The notes under the pieces: model-generated
The model's database searches: none
Told to the model about the DNA's origin: nothing
The model's input: the letters and a program-made list of their open reading frames with translations, nothing else
DNA from: Prevotella sp.
Lineage (GTDB): Bacteria; Bacteroidota; Bacteroidia; Bacteroidales; Bacteroidaceae
NCBI GenBank assembly: GCA_022779305.1
Contig: JALFSW010000071.1
Coordinates: forward strand, 1 to 64,000
Length of the DNA: 64,000 bases
Direction of reading: 5' to 3'
Program-made: the position numbers and the translations under genes
Part shown: positions 29,938 to 39,032 of the stretch, one piece after another
Layout: each line of letters begins with the position of its first letter
How positions within the stretch are numbered: position 1 is the first letter of the stretch

Positions 29938-29945
29938 CAAATATA
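29938..29945 (-). promoter_or_regulatory. -7 element (TATATTTG) for hemW
   Basis: On the minus strand TATATTTG matches TAnnTTTG about 50 bp before the hemW start. There is no clear -33 TTTG. Confidence 0.5.
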
Positions 29946-29983
29946 CAAAATTCTTTCAAAAAATCATTTTTTTATTGAAAAAT

Positions 29984-30015
29984 TTTGGTTGTTTGTTGGA
30001 AAATTCTTAACTTAG
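29984..30015 (+). promoter_or_regulatory. Probable promoter for EF-G2
   Basis: TTTG (29984-29987), 20 bp, then TAACTTAG (30008-30015), one base off the TAnnTTTG consensus. It implies a leader of about 110 nt. Confidence 0.5.
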
Positions 30016-30130
30016 GCGGCAGGAAGTTGGGCTGACAATACGTTGTTTGGTCCTTAGACTTTCTTCGCTTACACTGAAAAGGCGAATTGAGACGATCTAA
30101 ACATTACTAACAACTTAAATCTATCGTGGT

Positions 30131-32293
30131 ATGAGAGTATATCAGACAAACGAAATTAAGAACATCGCACTGCTTGGCAGTGCCGGTAGTGGCAAGACCA
30201 CTCTTGCCGAAAGTATGCTATTCGAAGCAGGTTTAATCAAACGTCGTGGTACTATTGAAGCAAAAAATACGGTGAGCGATTATTTCCCAGTAGAACACGA
30301 ATACGGCTACTCTGTCTTCTCAACCGTTTTCCACACCGAATGGAACAATAAGAAGCTCAATATTATCGATTGTCCAGGAAGCGATGATTTCATTGGTGGT
30401 GCAATCACAGCACTAAATGTTACAGACCAAGCTCTCATTCTCATAAACGGACAATATGGTCCAGAAGTGGGCACACAGAATAACTTCCGCTATACCGAAA
30501 AACTCAAAAAACCCGTTATATTCTTAATTAACCAATTGGATTCAGACAAATGCGACTTCGATAATATCATCAACAATATGAAAGATATTTATGGTTCGAA
30601 GTGTGTCCAAATTCAATACCCAATTCAGACAGGGGCTGGCTTCAATAGTTTGATTGATGTCTTGCTGATGAAGAAATATAGTTGGAAACCTGAAGGTGGT
30701 GAGCCCGTAATAGAAGACATTCCTGCCGAAGAAATGGATAAGGCAATGGAACTGCATAAAATCCTCGTAGAAGCTGCCGCTGAAAACGATGAAGGACTGA
30801 TGGAAAAGTTCTTTGAGGCAGAATCTTTGACCGAAGATGAATTGCGAGAAGGCATTCGTAAGGGATTGGTAGCAAGAAATATTTTCCCTGTTTTCTGTGT
30901 TTGCGCAGGTAAAGACATGGGCGTGCGTAGATTAATGGAGTTCCTCGGAAACGTTGTTCCTTTCGTAGACGAGATGGAAAAAGTACACAACACACGTGGC
31001 GAAGAAGTTGCTCCAGACAGCAATGGCGGACAGTCGGTTTATTTCTTCAAAACAGCCGTAGAGCCGCATATCGGTGAAGTGAGCTATTTCAAGGTAATGA
31101 GCGGGCATATCAAAGTGGGCGATGACCTTACCAATGCCGATCGAGGCTCAAAAGAACGCATCGGACAAATATACGTTTGTGCTGGTTCTAACCGTATTCC
31201 CGTTGAACGGCTCAATGCTGGCGACATCGGTTGCACAGTGAAATTAAAGGATGTGAAGACTGGTAACACGCTTAACGGAAAGGGTGTTGAGCAGCATTTT
31301 GATTTTATTAAATATCCTAACTCTAAATACACACGTGCCATCGAAGCTGTTAATTCGCAAGAAACAGAAAAACTGATGGCTGCATTGCTCAAAATGCGAC
31401 AAGAAGATCCAACATGGGTCGTGGAACAGAGCAAGGAACTGCGCCAAACACTCGTTCACGGACAAGGCGAATTCCACCTCCGAACACTGAAATGGCGTTT
31501 GGAAAACAACGAAAAACTGCAAACTGTCTACAAAGAAGCAAAGATCCCTTATCGCGAAACCATCACCAAACAAGCAAAAGCAGAGTATCGCCACAAGAAG
31601 CAAAGTGGAGGTGCAGGACAATTTGGTGAAGTTCACCTCATTGTGGAACCTTATGCAGAAGGAATGCCCGACCCTGTAACCTACAAATTTAATGGTCAAG
31701 AATTTAAGGTTAATATCAAAGGAAAAGAAGAACGTGATTTGTCTTGGGGCGGAAAATTAGTGTTCATCAATTCGGTTGTAGGTGGTGCGATCGACACCCG
31801 TTTTATGCCTGCTATTCTCAAAGGAATTATGGACTGTATGGAACGTGGACCACTGACAGGTAGCTATGCACGTGATGTTCGTGTTATTGTCTTAGACGGA
31901 AAGATGCACCCAGTGGATTCTAACGAACTCTCATTTACGCTTGCTGCCCGCCACGCATTCTCAGATGCCTTTAAAGTGGCAGGTCCGAAAGTCTTAGAAC
32001 CTATCTACGACTTAGAAGTCTTCGTTCCAAGCGATTACATGGGCGACGTTATGAGCGATCTACAAGGGCGCCGAGCGATGATTATGGGTATGGATTCTGA
32101 AGCTGGTTATCAAAAACTTCAGGCAAAAATTCCGCTTAAAGAGCTTTCAAATTATAGTATTTCACTTAGCTCGCTCACAGGAGGACGTGCAAGTTTCACT
32201 ACTAAATTTGCCAGCTACGAATTGTTGCCTAACGACTTGCAACAACAACTCATTGCAGAGCATGAGGCTGAAGCGAAAGAAGATGATGAATAG
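30131..32293 (+). CDS. fusA2: EF-G paralogue (EF-G2), catalytic His replaced
   Basis: A 720-residue, five-domain EF-G-like translational GTPase. G1 is LLGSAGSGKTTLAES (residues 14-28) instead of AHIDAGKTT; G3 reads DCPGSDDF, where the usual PGH catalytic histidine is Ser84; G4 is NQLD instead of NKxD. Domain III has LVHGQGEFHL, domain IV EYRHKKQSGGAGQFGEVHL. It matches the Bacteroidetes EF-G2 group, for which reported work describes ribosome translocation without GTP hydrolysis. The replaced histidine fits that. Function here is inferred from family. Confidence 0.93.
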   Translation: MRVYQTNEIKNIALLGSAGSGKTTLAESMLFEAGLIKRRGTIEAKNTVSDYFPVEHEYGYSVFSTVFHTEWNNKKLNIIDCPGSDDFIGGAITALNVTDQALILINGQYGPEVGTQNNFRYTEKLKKPVIFLINQLDSDKCDFDNIINNMKDIYGSKCVQIQYPIQTGAGFNSLIDVLLMKKYSWKPEGGEPVIEDIPAEEMDKAMELHKILVEAAAENDEGLMEKFFEAESLTEDELREGIRKGLVARNIFPVFCVCAGKDMGVRRLMEFLGNVVPFVDEMEKVHNTRGEEVAPDSNGGQSVYFFKTAVEPHIGEVSYFKVMSGHIKVGDDLTNADRGSKERIGQIYVCAGSNRIPVERLNAGDIGCTVKLKDVKTGNTLNGKGVEQHFDFIKYPNSKYTRAIEAVNSQETEKLMAALLKMRQEDPTWVVEQSKELRQTLVHGQGEFHLRTLKWRLENNEKLQTVYKEAKIPYRETITKQAKAEYRHKKQSGGAGQFGEVHLIVEPYAEGMPDPVTYKFNGQEFKVNIKGKEERDLSWGGKLVFINSVVGGAIDTRFMPAILKGIMDCMERGPLTGSYARDVRVIVLDGKMHPVDSNELSFTLAARHAFSDAFKVAGPKVLEPIYDLEVFVPSDYMGDVMSDLQGRRAMIMGMDSEAGYQKLQAKIPLKELSNYSISLSSLTGGRASFTTKFASYELLPNDLQQQLIAEHEAEAKEDDE

Positions 32294-32315
32294 ACTCTCC
32301 TAACCACAAACTATT

Positions 32316-32357
32316 CAAATAGAGGAATATGTCATTATTGATGTATTCCTCTATTTG
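32316..32357 (+). terminator. Hairpin after EF-G2
   Basis: CAAATAGAGGAATA and TATTCCTCTATTTG form a perfect 14-bp stem with a 14-nt loop, 23 bp after the stop. There is no long T-run, as is common in this phylum. The rest of the 315-bp gap holds only the promoter of the next operon. Confidence 0.65.
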
Positions 32358-32500
32358 TAGTTGGGTATTCTAAAAATATATACGATTCATGATAAATGCC
32401 CATTCTTGATAAAGAAAGAAAAATTATAGATGAGAAATATCAATTATAATAAGTTTAAATAGTTAATTTTGGCAAATTTCAAGAAGATTGTTAACTTTTA

Positions 32501-32532
32501 CTTGTTAATAATTTAAGAAACCGCTATATTTG
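32501..32532 (+). promoter_or_regulatory. Promoter of the two-component operon
   Basis: CTTG (32501-32504), 20 bp, then TATATTTG (32525-32532). Transcription would start about 70 nt before the kinase gene. Confidence 0.65.
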
Positions 32533-32608
32533 CACTACGAAGCAAAATGAATCCTTTAAAGGTTTTGTGGCTTTGCAATTAAATACAGGGAATTAAACAA
32601 CAAAGAAG

Positions 32609-34150
32609 ATGAAAAAGAAAACGATTTGGACGATAGCAATCATCATGGGAATTTCTTTCCTTGCATTGCTCTTGCTTCAGCTCAACTACATTGAAGAAAT
32701 GGCAGAGATGAAGAAAGAACAATTCGACGAATCGGTCAATCGTGCGCTCTATCATGCCTCAAGAAACATGGAGCTAAACGAAACGCTCCGCTTCTTAGAA
32801 CAAGACATCAACAAAAAAGAACTAAAAAAGACAACAAAGAAGGACAGAGAAAAGAAAGAAAAAGAAGATGCCCACCAAGCACCACTTCCCAATAATGAGA
32901 GCAACGCTTTCACTTCTTTTGAATCAAAATTGTTGAAAAATAATCCTTCGCTCACACCTAAAGCCATCATTGTTCGCAATGATAGTGGTGCACTTTCAAC
33001 AACAAGAAAACAAATGCAGGAAGTAGTGAAAAATCGCTACATCTATCAAAAAGCACTCCTCGAAAGAGTAGTCTACAATATTCTCTACTCGGCATCGGAG
33101 AAGCCGCTGAAAGATCGTATTAACTTTAAACTACTCGATCAAGATTTAAAAGCCGAAATGATGAATAATGGTATCGATATACCCTATCACTTTTCAGTCT
33201 TAACACAAGACGGGCGTGAGGTTTATCACTGTCCTGACTACGTGGAAGATGGAGAAGAAAATAGCTATTCGCAGGTGCTCTTCCGCAACGACCCACCCAA
33301 CAAAATGGGTATTGTCAGGGTGCATTTCCCTGATATGAACAGCTATATCTTTTCGAGTGTTCGCTTTATGATACCCTCAATCATTTTCACCATCGTGCTG
33401 CTCGTAACTTTTGTGTTCACCATCGTTATCATTTTCCGGCAAAAGAAATATAGCGAAATTAAAAATGACTTCATCAACAACATGACCCACGAACTCAAAA
33501 CCCCCATAGCCAGCATATCGCTTGCTGCACAGATGATGAACGACAAGAGTCTGACAAAGACACCAAAGATGATAGAACACCTTGGAGGAGTGGTCAATGA
33601 TGAAACAAAGAGATTGCGTTTCTTGGTTGAAAAGGTGTTGCAAATGAGTATGTACGACCAAAAGAAGGCTGTCTTGAAAAAGAAATTTACCGATCTGAAT
33701 GAAATGGTGGAAACCATTGCTCACTCGTTCACATTGCGGGTGGAACACACAGGAGGAAAGGTTTATACGGAAATAGAAGCCATTGATTCAAAAATGTATG
33801 TGGACGAAATGCACTTCCAAAACGTCATTTTCAATCTGCTCGACAATGCCGTTAAATATGCCAAACCCGATCAGCCGCTCAATGTCTATCTAAAGACATG
33901 GAACACAAATGATCATTTGTATCTTACGATACAAGACACAGGACAAGGTATAAAGAAAGACAACCTCAAAAAAATTTTTGATAAGTTCTATCGCGTTCAC
34001 ACAGGCAACCGACATGATGTAAAGGGATTTGGTCTTGGACTTGCATACGTCAAGCGAATGGTTGATCTTCACGAAGGAGAAATAAAGGTGGAAAGTGAAT
34101 TTGGAAAAGGAACAAAGTTCACGATCATCCTTCCTGTGATTTTGGACTAA
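32609..34150 (+). CDS. rprX: Sensor histidine kinase, RprX-like
   Basis: A 513-residue inner-membrane kinase. TM1 is residues 6-24 and TM2 254-276, enclosing a 230-residue periplasmic sensor with a Lys/Glu-rich segment at 66-90. The H-box NNMTHELKTPIASISLAAQMM has the phospho-acceptor H294. The N-box VIFNLLDNAVKYAK and GFGLGLAYVKRMVDLHEG complete the catalytic domain. Length and architecture match RprX of Bacteroides. It pairs with the regulator 78 bp downstream. The signal it senses is not evident. Confidence 0.92.
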   Translation: MKKKTIWTIAIIMGISFLALLLLQLNYIEEMAEMKKEQFDESVNRALYHASRNMELNETLRFLEQDINKKELKKTTKKDREKKEKEDAHQAPLPNNESNAFTSFESKLLKNNPSLTPKAIIVRNDSGALSTTRKQMQEVVKNRYIYQKALLERVVYNILYSASEKPLKDRINFKLLDQDLKAEMMNNGIDIPYHFSVLTQDGREVYHCPDYVEDGEENSYSQVLFRNDPPNKMGIVRVHFPDMNSYIFSSVRFMIPSIIFTIVLLVTFVFTIVIIFRQKKYSEIKNDFINNMTHELKTPIASISLAAQMMNDKSLTKTPKMIEHLGGVVNDETKRLRFLVEKVLQMSMYDQKKAVLKKKFTDLNEMVETIAHSFTLRVEHTGGKVYTEIEAIDSKMYVDEMHFQNVIFNLLDNAVKYAKPDQPLNVYLKTWNTNDHLYLTIQDTGQGIKKDNLKKIFDKFYRVHTGNRHDVKGFGLGLAYVKRMVDLHEGEIKVESEFGKGTKFTIILPVILD

Positions 34151-34228
34151 AAAGAAAACTCTCATAAGGATTTCTCGCTTAGATAGATAAATTACATAGT
34201 AATAATAACAAATTAAAGAATAAAGCAT

Positions 34229-34945
34229 ATGGAAAACGAAGAAAAATTTAGCATCCTCCTTTGCGAGGACGATGAAAACCTCGGAACGCTCTTGAGCGAG
34301 TACCTACAAGCAAAGGGGTATCATGCCGACCTTTGTCCAGACGGAGAAATTGGTTACAGAACTTTCCTAAAAGGAAAATATGACATCTGCGTGCTTGACG
34401 TAATGATGCCAAAGAAAGATGGTTTCACACTCGCGCAAGAAATTCGTCAAACCAATTTAGATGTGCCTATCATCTTCTTAACAGCCAAGCAACTTAAAGA
34501 AGATATATTGGCAGGCTTTAAGATTGGCGCAGATGATTACATCACAAAGCCTTTCTCTATGGAGGAACTCGTGTTCCGTATTGAAGCTATACTGCGTCGC
34601 GTAAAAGGCAAGAAAGTGAAAGAATCTACATTCTATCAAATTGGTAAATTCGCTTTCGACACACAAAAGCAATTGCTTACCTTTGATAATGATCCAAACA
34701 AAGCAATCAAGCTCACAACGAAAGAAAACGAATTGTTGGCTTTGCTTTGTGCACATGCCAATGAGATTTTGCAACGTGATTATGCGCTCAAGACTATTTG
34801 GATAGACGACAATTATTTTAATGCACGCTCAATGGATGTTTACATCACCAAGTTGCGTAAACACCTCAAGGATGATGAGAACATTGAAATCATCAACATT
34901 CACGGCAAGGGCTACAAACTCATTGTTCCCGAATTAGAGGCATAG
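34229..34945 (+). CDS. rprY: Response regulator, OmpR family, RprY-like
   Basis: A 238-residue regulator. The receiver domain has acidic pocket LLCEDDEN (13-17), phospho-acceptor D57 in CVLDVMMPKKDG, and FLTAK. The winged-helix DNA-binding domain spans about 135-236 (LTTKENELLALLCAHANEILQRDYAL; ARSMDVYITKLRKHL; IHGKGYKL). It is co-transcribed with the kinase and followed by a strong hairpin. Confidence 0.94.
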   Translation: MENEEKFSILLCEDDENLGTLLSEYLQAKGYHADLCPDGEIGYRTFLKGKYDICVLDVMMPKKDGFTLAQEIRQTNLDVPIIFLTAKQLKEDILAGFKIGADDYITKPFSMEELVFRIEAILRRVKGKKVKESTFYQIGKFAFDTQKQLLTFDNDPNKAIKLTTKENELLALLCAHANEILQRDYALKTIWIDDNYFNARSMDVYITKLRKHLKDDENIEIINIHGKGYKLIVPELEA

Positions 34946-34960
34946 TTTATCCATGACACT

Positions 34961-35007
34961 AAAAAAGGCATGTTCTTATCTGGAAAGAATAAGAATATGT
35001 CTTTTTT
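34961..35007. terminator. Bidirectional terminator between rprY and dinB
   Basis: AAAAAAGGCATGTTCTTAT pairs with ATAAGAATATGTCTTTTTT across an 8-nt loop. The A-run on one side and T-run on the other suit termination in both directions for the converging genes. The remaining bases to dinB (to 35135) are AT-rich and empty. Confidence 0.8.
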
Positions 35008-35135
35008 GATGTAAGAAATTAACGCTGACTTATCATAAAAAACGACTAAATGAAATTGAAACTTTTATTTCTTCTTAATACTTTTTGTCTAAATTTCAAT
35101 CAAAGAATTGCATAAAAATTCTGATTATCAAAAAG

Positions 35136-36224
35136 TTAATCTAATTCTAAGAAATCAAAAAGCGCATCTTCTAAAGAATTTCTTTTTCTATCATCATTAG
35201 CTTCTTTTGCCAACGAAACGGTAAGTCCCAAAAGACGCACACCCTTTCCTTTTACCTTTGCTTCTTGCCATAGCTCTTTTGCCAATGGCAGAATATCTTT
35301 CTTTAGGCGCAATATCTTATCTGTAGTTCGGCTGCGTGTAATTTGCGTAGTGGCATCCCATTTCACTTTCAATGTGAGCGTTCTCCCCTCGAAATTCTTA
35401 GCTGCAAGGCGTTCTGTTAAGCGCAAAACAATATGGTAAAGTTCAAGAATGATTTGTGTTTCAGAATGCAAGTCTTCCATGAATGTTTCTTCGCAACCAA
35501 CTGATTTTCTTATTCGTGCGGGTTCTACGGGGCGTTCATCAATACCTCGTACAAAATCATAATAAACCAATCCCATCTTACCAAACACCTGTACAAGATG
35601 TTCACGCGAAATAGCTTTTAATTGTTTGCCTTTAAAAATGCCCATCTTGTGCATTATTAAAGCTGTTTTTGCTCCCACACCCCAAAATCGTCCCACATTG
35701 AGTTCCTCCAAAAACTGGGTTGCTCGCAACGGATGGACCACAAAGATACCATTCGGTTTGTGCATATCCGAAGCCACTTTTGCTAAAAACTTATTATAAC
35801 TCACACCTACCGAAGCCGTAAGTTTTGTTTGCTTAAATATCCTTTCTTTGATTTCTCGGGCAATGTTTACTGCCAATGAAACACCTTTCTTGTTCTTTGT
35901 AACATCAAGAAAAGCCTCATCCAGAGCAAGCGGTTCTACGAGATCGGTATACTCATGAAAAATCTGGTGAATTTCCGACGATACTTCTTTATACACATCC
36001 ATCCGCAAATCAACGATTCTCAATTCAGGACAGTGGCGTTTAGCTTGTTCAATAGGCATGGCCGAACGCACACCATACTTTCGTGCTTCGTAACTGGCAG
36101 CGGAAACTACCCCATGCGAACCATCAAAACCTACCACAACGGGTAGACCTCGAAGTTCTGGAAAGTCTCTCTGCTCCACAGAAGCATAAAAAGCATCCAT
36201 GTCAATATGTAGGATCTTGCGCAA
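35136..36224 (-). CDS. dinB: DNA polymerase IV (Y family)
   Basis: A 362-residue translesion polymerase. ILHIDMDAFYASVEQRDFPELRG carries the first catalytic Asp, and EPLALDEAFLDVTKN the second acidic pair. VGFDGSHGVVSAASYEARKYGVRSAMP is the finger domain, GVSYNKFLAKVASDMHKPNGI the palm, and helix-hairpin-helix WGVGAKTALIMHKMGIF follows. The C-terminal little finger ends before any beta-clamp motif I can assign with confidence. It mediates mutagenic bypass. Confidence 0.96.
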   Translation of the reverse strand: MRKILHIDMDAFYASVEQRDFPELRGLPVVVGFDGSHGVVSAASYEARKYGVRSAMPIEQAKRHCPELRIVDLRMDVYKEVSSEIHQIFHEYTDLVEPLALDEAFLDVTKNKKGVSLAVNIAREIKERIFKQTKLTASVGVSYNKFLAKVASDMHKPNGIFVVHPLRATQFLEELNVGRFWGVGAKTALIMHKMGIFKGKQLKAISREHLVQVFGKMGLVYYDFVRGIDERPVEPARIRKSVGCEETFMEDLHSETQIILELYHIVLRLTERLAAKNFEGRTLTLKVKWDATTQITRSRTTDKILRLKKDILPLAKELWQEAKVKGKGVRLLGLTVSLAKEANDDRKRNSLEDALFDFLELD

Positions 36225-36244
36225 AATAAAATACCAATGAACTG

Positions 36245-36278
36245 CAAAGTTAAGAAAAAATCAATAGCATTTCGCAAA
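36245..36278 (-). promoter_or_regulatory. Promoter for dinB
   Basis: On the minus strand TTTG (36278-36275), 22 bp, then TAACTTTG (36252-36245). The dinB leader would be only about 15 nt. No LexA-like box was recognised. Confidence 0.6.
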
Positions 36279-36286
36279 AAATATAT

Positions 36287-36294
36287 TATCTTTG
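36287..36294 (+). promoter_or_regulatory. -7 element (TATCTTTG) for the Wza-type operon
   Basis: TATCTTTG fits the -7 consensus about 100 bp before the export gene. The -33 box is not clear. It lies back to back with the dinB promoter. Confidence 0.55.
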
Positions 36295-36393
36295 CAACAA
36301 TTTAAGAAAATGCGAGTTATATAAAAAGGCATAACAAGCACTTTCTAAAAAGAAATACGAAACAAAACAGACAAATAATTTTAAATACAAAAT

Positions 36394-39021
36394 ATGAAAA
36401 AATACATCCTTCTGCTATTGGTGGTATGGAATACCATGGCTGCGTTTGCTCAATCATCGATGACCGATGCGCAAGTGCTCGACTTTGTTGTGAAGGAACA
36501 AAGCAAGGGTACAAGCCAAGCACAGATCGTTACTAAGCTCATTCAACAAGGCGTGAATATCAACCAAATCAGACGCGTGAAAGAAACAGCTGAGAAAATG
36601 AAGAGCGGAAATACGAACATTGGTTATAGCAGTAACCAAGATGGAAGCAATCGCAGTCGAACAAACAACGGACAAACCAAAGTAAAGGGAACGAAAAAGG
36701 ATATAGAAAATGAAACGCTTGAAGAGTATGCAGAGGAGGAAGAGACAGCCAACGTGCGTTCTACAAACAGCCTCCGAAGATACAGCAAAGACAAAAATAC
36801 ATTTAACGAAAACGACCCTGAATATCTCTTGATGCAGCAAGAGATGGATGGATGGATGCCACAAGATACGGCAGCAATGTATGAAATGCTCCTCAAGCAA
36901 ATGAACAAGAAAACCATCAAAGTCTGGGGAAGAGATATTTTTAGCAACGAAGAGCTTTCGTTTGAACCCAATATGAATATGGCATTACCTAAAAATTACC
37001 GATTGGGACCAGGAGATGCTGTCTTTATCGATATTTACGGAGCTTCACAGAAGTCTATCCAAACTACGATAGCGCCTGATGGTATTATCACCCTTGAAGG
37101 TTTCGGACCAATATCGGTGAGCGGACTGACTGTGGAACAAGCCAATGCACGCATTCGACAGAAAATGGGTCAGCGTTACAAGCAATCAAAAATTCGTTTG
37201 TCGGTAGGTCAAACCCACACCATTATGGTTAATGTTGTGGGTGAGGTGCGTACCCCTGGAACCTATACGCTTTCGGCATTTGCAACAGTCTTTAATGCTT
37301 TGTATATGGCTGGTGGTATCAGTGAACTCGGAACGCTGCGCAATATTAAGGTGTATAGAAATGGTACACACATCAGTACAGTCGATGTGTACGATTTTCT
37401 TAAGAATGGAAACCTTAGAGGCAATGTCAAACTTGCGGATAACGATGTCATCGTGGTAGGAGCTTATGATGTTTTGGTGAACATCACGGGTAAAGTGAAG
37501 CGTCCGATGTACTATGAAATGAAGAGAAACGAAAGTCTCGGTGCGCTCTTAGAATATGCAGGAGGATTTTCAGGAGATGCCTACACAAAATGCGTACGCG
37601 TTTTCAGAAAGACAGGTCGCCAGCACTCTATCTATAATGTGAACGAATTCGACCTCAAACTCTTTACACTTTCAGATGCCGACTCAATCAATGTAGACTC
37701 GGTTATCTCACGATTTGAAAACATGGTGGAAATAAAAGGTGCAGTTTTTCGCCCAGGAAAATATCAAGTTGGCGGTAACATCAACAGTGTTAGAGGTTTA
37801 GTGGAAGCGGCAGAAGGTATCACAGAAGTTGCATTCACACCACGTGCCGTACTCCATCGAACTAAACCAGACCGCACATTGGAAATTATCTCCGTAGACT
37901 TGAACGGCATCCTTAATGGAGAAAAAGCTGATGTGTCGCTCCAAAATGAAGACGTTCTCTTCATTCCCACACGCAACGATGTTCAGGAAGAACGCACCAT
38001 AACCATACGCGGTGAAGTCTTCTATCCTGGTGTTTATAAATATGCCGAAAATGGAACATTAGAAGACTTCATTTTGCAGGCAGGTGGATTGACAAGGAAA
38101 GCGTCTACGGTGAAGGTAAGCGTCAGTCGTTCCATCACCAACCCCAAAGCACTTACAACAGACAGTCTGTTAGCGCAGACTTATTCGTTCTCTCTGAAAG
38201 ACGGGTTTGTCGTTGATGGGCAGCCTGGGTTCATATTGCAACCTTATGATGAAATCTATGTGCATCGCAGCCCTGGGTATAACGAACAGCAAAATGTTGA
38301 AGTACGTGGACAAGTAATGTTTGAGGGCACTTATGCACTCAGTCTGCGAAATGCTCGCTTGAGCGATATTCTCAAAGCATCGGGTGGACCTACTGATATT
38401 GCCTATATAGCAGGTGCACATCTTGAACGAAAAGCCAACGAAGCGGAACGCAAACGTATGAGCGATGTACTCAAAATGGCGCGCGAACAACAACAAAAAA
38501 ACCTTATGGAAATGGCATCGAAAACGGCAAGTGCAGCCGTAATTGCTAATATTGCCAAAGATGGACAGAACACGGAGCTTGCCAAATTTAATATTGCAGA
38601 GTACTACACCGTTGGTATTAACCTCGACGAAGCCCTTAAACATCCAGGAGGAAGTGCCGATATTATTCTCCGAGATGGCGATCGATTGATTGTTCCAGAA
38701 TACAATGGTACGGTGAAGATCAATGGTGCTGTTCTTCACCCTAATACTGTTGCTTATGTTGAAGGAAAAGGTGTAAACTATTACATCAACAAAGCGGGTG
38801 GATTTGCCAGTGATGCAAAACGTCGCCACACCTATATTATATACATGAATGGCAACGTTGCCAAGGTGGGACATGATGCAAAGGTAAAGCCTGGTTGTGA
38901 AATTTTCGTACCTACGAAGCCTCTCAACAAGCTAACACTGCCAGAAATTCTCAGTCTTGGTTCAAGTGCGGCATCTATCACAGCCGTAGTAGCAACCATT
39001 GCAAACTTGCTTAAGAAATAA
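36394..39021 (+). CDS. Wza-type polysaccharide export protein with multiple SLBB domains
   Basis: An 875-residue outer-membrane/periplasmic protein. Signal peptide at residues 1-20 (MKKYILLLLVVWNTMAAFAQ), no lipobox Cys. A helical Lys/Glu-rich region runs to about 150. The Poly_export domain begins at NYRLGPGDAVFIDIYG (about 200), followed by repeated SLBB domains recognisable by phrases such as VNVVGEVRTPGTYTLSAFATVFNALYMAGG, VNITGKVKRPMYYEM, ITIRGEVFYPGVYKYAENGTLEDFILQAGG and VEVRGQVMFEGTY. A C-terminal hydrophobic helix (ILSLGSSAASITAVVATIANLL) is present. It would form the export channel; wzz follows after 11 bp. Confidence 0.93.
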   Translation: MKKYILLLLVVWNTMAAFAQSSMTDAQVLDFVVKEQSKGTSQAQIVTKLIQQGVNINQIRRVKETAEKMKSGNTNIGYSSNQDGSNRSRTNNGQTKVKGTKKDIENETLEEYAEEEETANVRSTNSLRRYSKDKNTFNENDPEYLLMQQEMDGWMPQDTAAMYEMLLKQMNKKTIKVWGRDIFSNEELSFEPNMNMALPKNYRLGPGDAVFIDIYGASQKSIQTTIAPDGIITLEGFGPISVSGLTVEQANARIRQKMGQRYKQSKIRLSVGQTHTIMVNVVGEVRTPGTYTLSAFATVFNALYMAGGISELGTLRNIKVYRNGTHISTVDVYDFLKNGNLRGNVKLADNDVIVVGAYDVLVNITGKVKRPMYYEMKRNESLGALLEYAGGFSGDAYTKCVRVFRKTGRQHSIYNVNEFDLKLFTLSDADSINVDSVISRFENMVEIKGAVFRPGKYQVGGNINSVRGLVEAAEGITEVAFTPRAVLHRTKPDRTLEIISVDLNGILNGEKADVSLQNEDVLFIPTRNDVQEERTITIRGEVFYPGVYKYAENGTLEDFILQAGGLTRKASTVKVSVSRSITNPKALTTDSLLAQTYSFSLKDGFVVDGQPGFILQPYDEIYVHRSPGYNEQQNVEVRGQVMFEGTYALSLRNARLSDILKASGGPTDIAYIAGAHLERKANEAERKRMSDVLKMAREQQQKNLMEMASKTASAAVIANIAKDGQNTELAKFNIAEYYTVGINLDEALKHPGGSADIILRDGDRLIVPEYNGTVKINGAVLHPNTVAYVEGKGVNYYINKAGGFASDAKRRHTYIIYMNGNVAKVGHDAKVKPGCEIFVPTKPLNKLTLPEILSLGSSAASITAVVATIANLLKK

Positions 39022-39032
39022 AAAAAGCATCA

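Noticed and set aside
38170..38874. 234-codon minus-strand frame inside the Wza-type gene
   Set aside because: It is antisense to conserved SLBB domains and has no family features.
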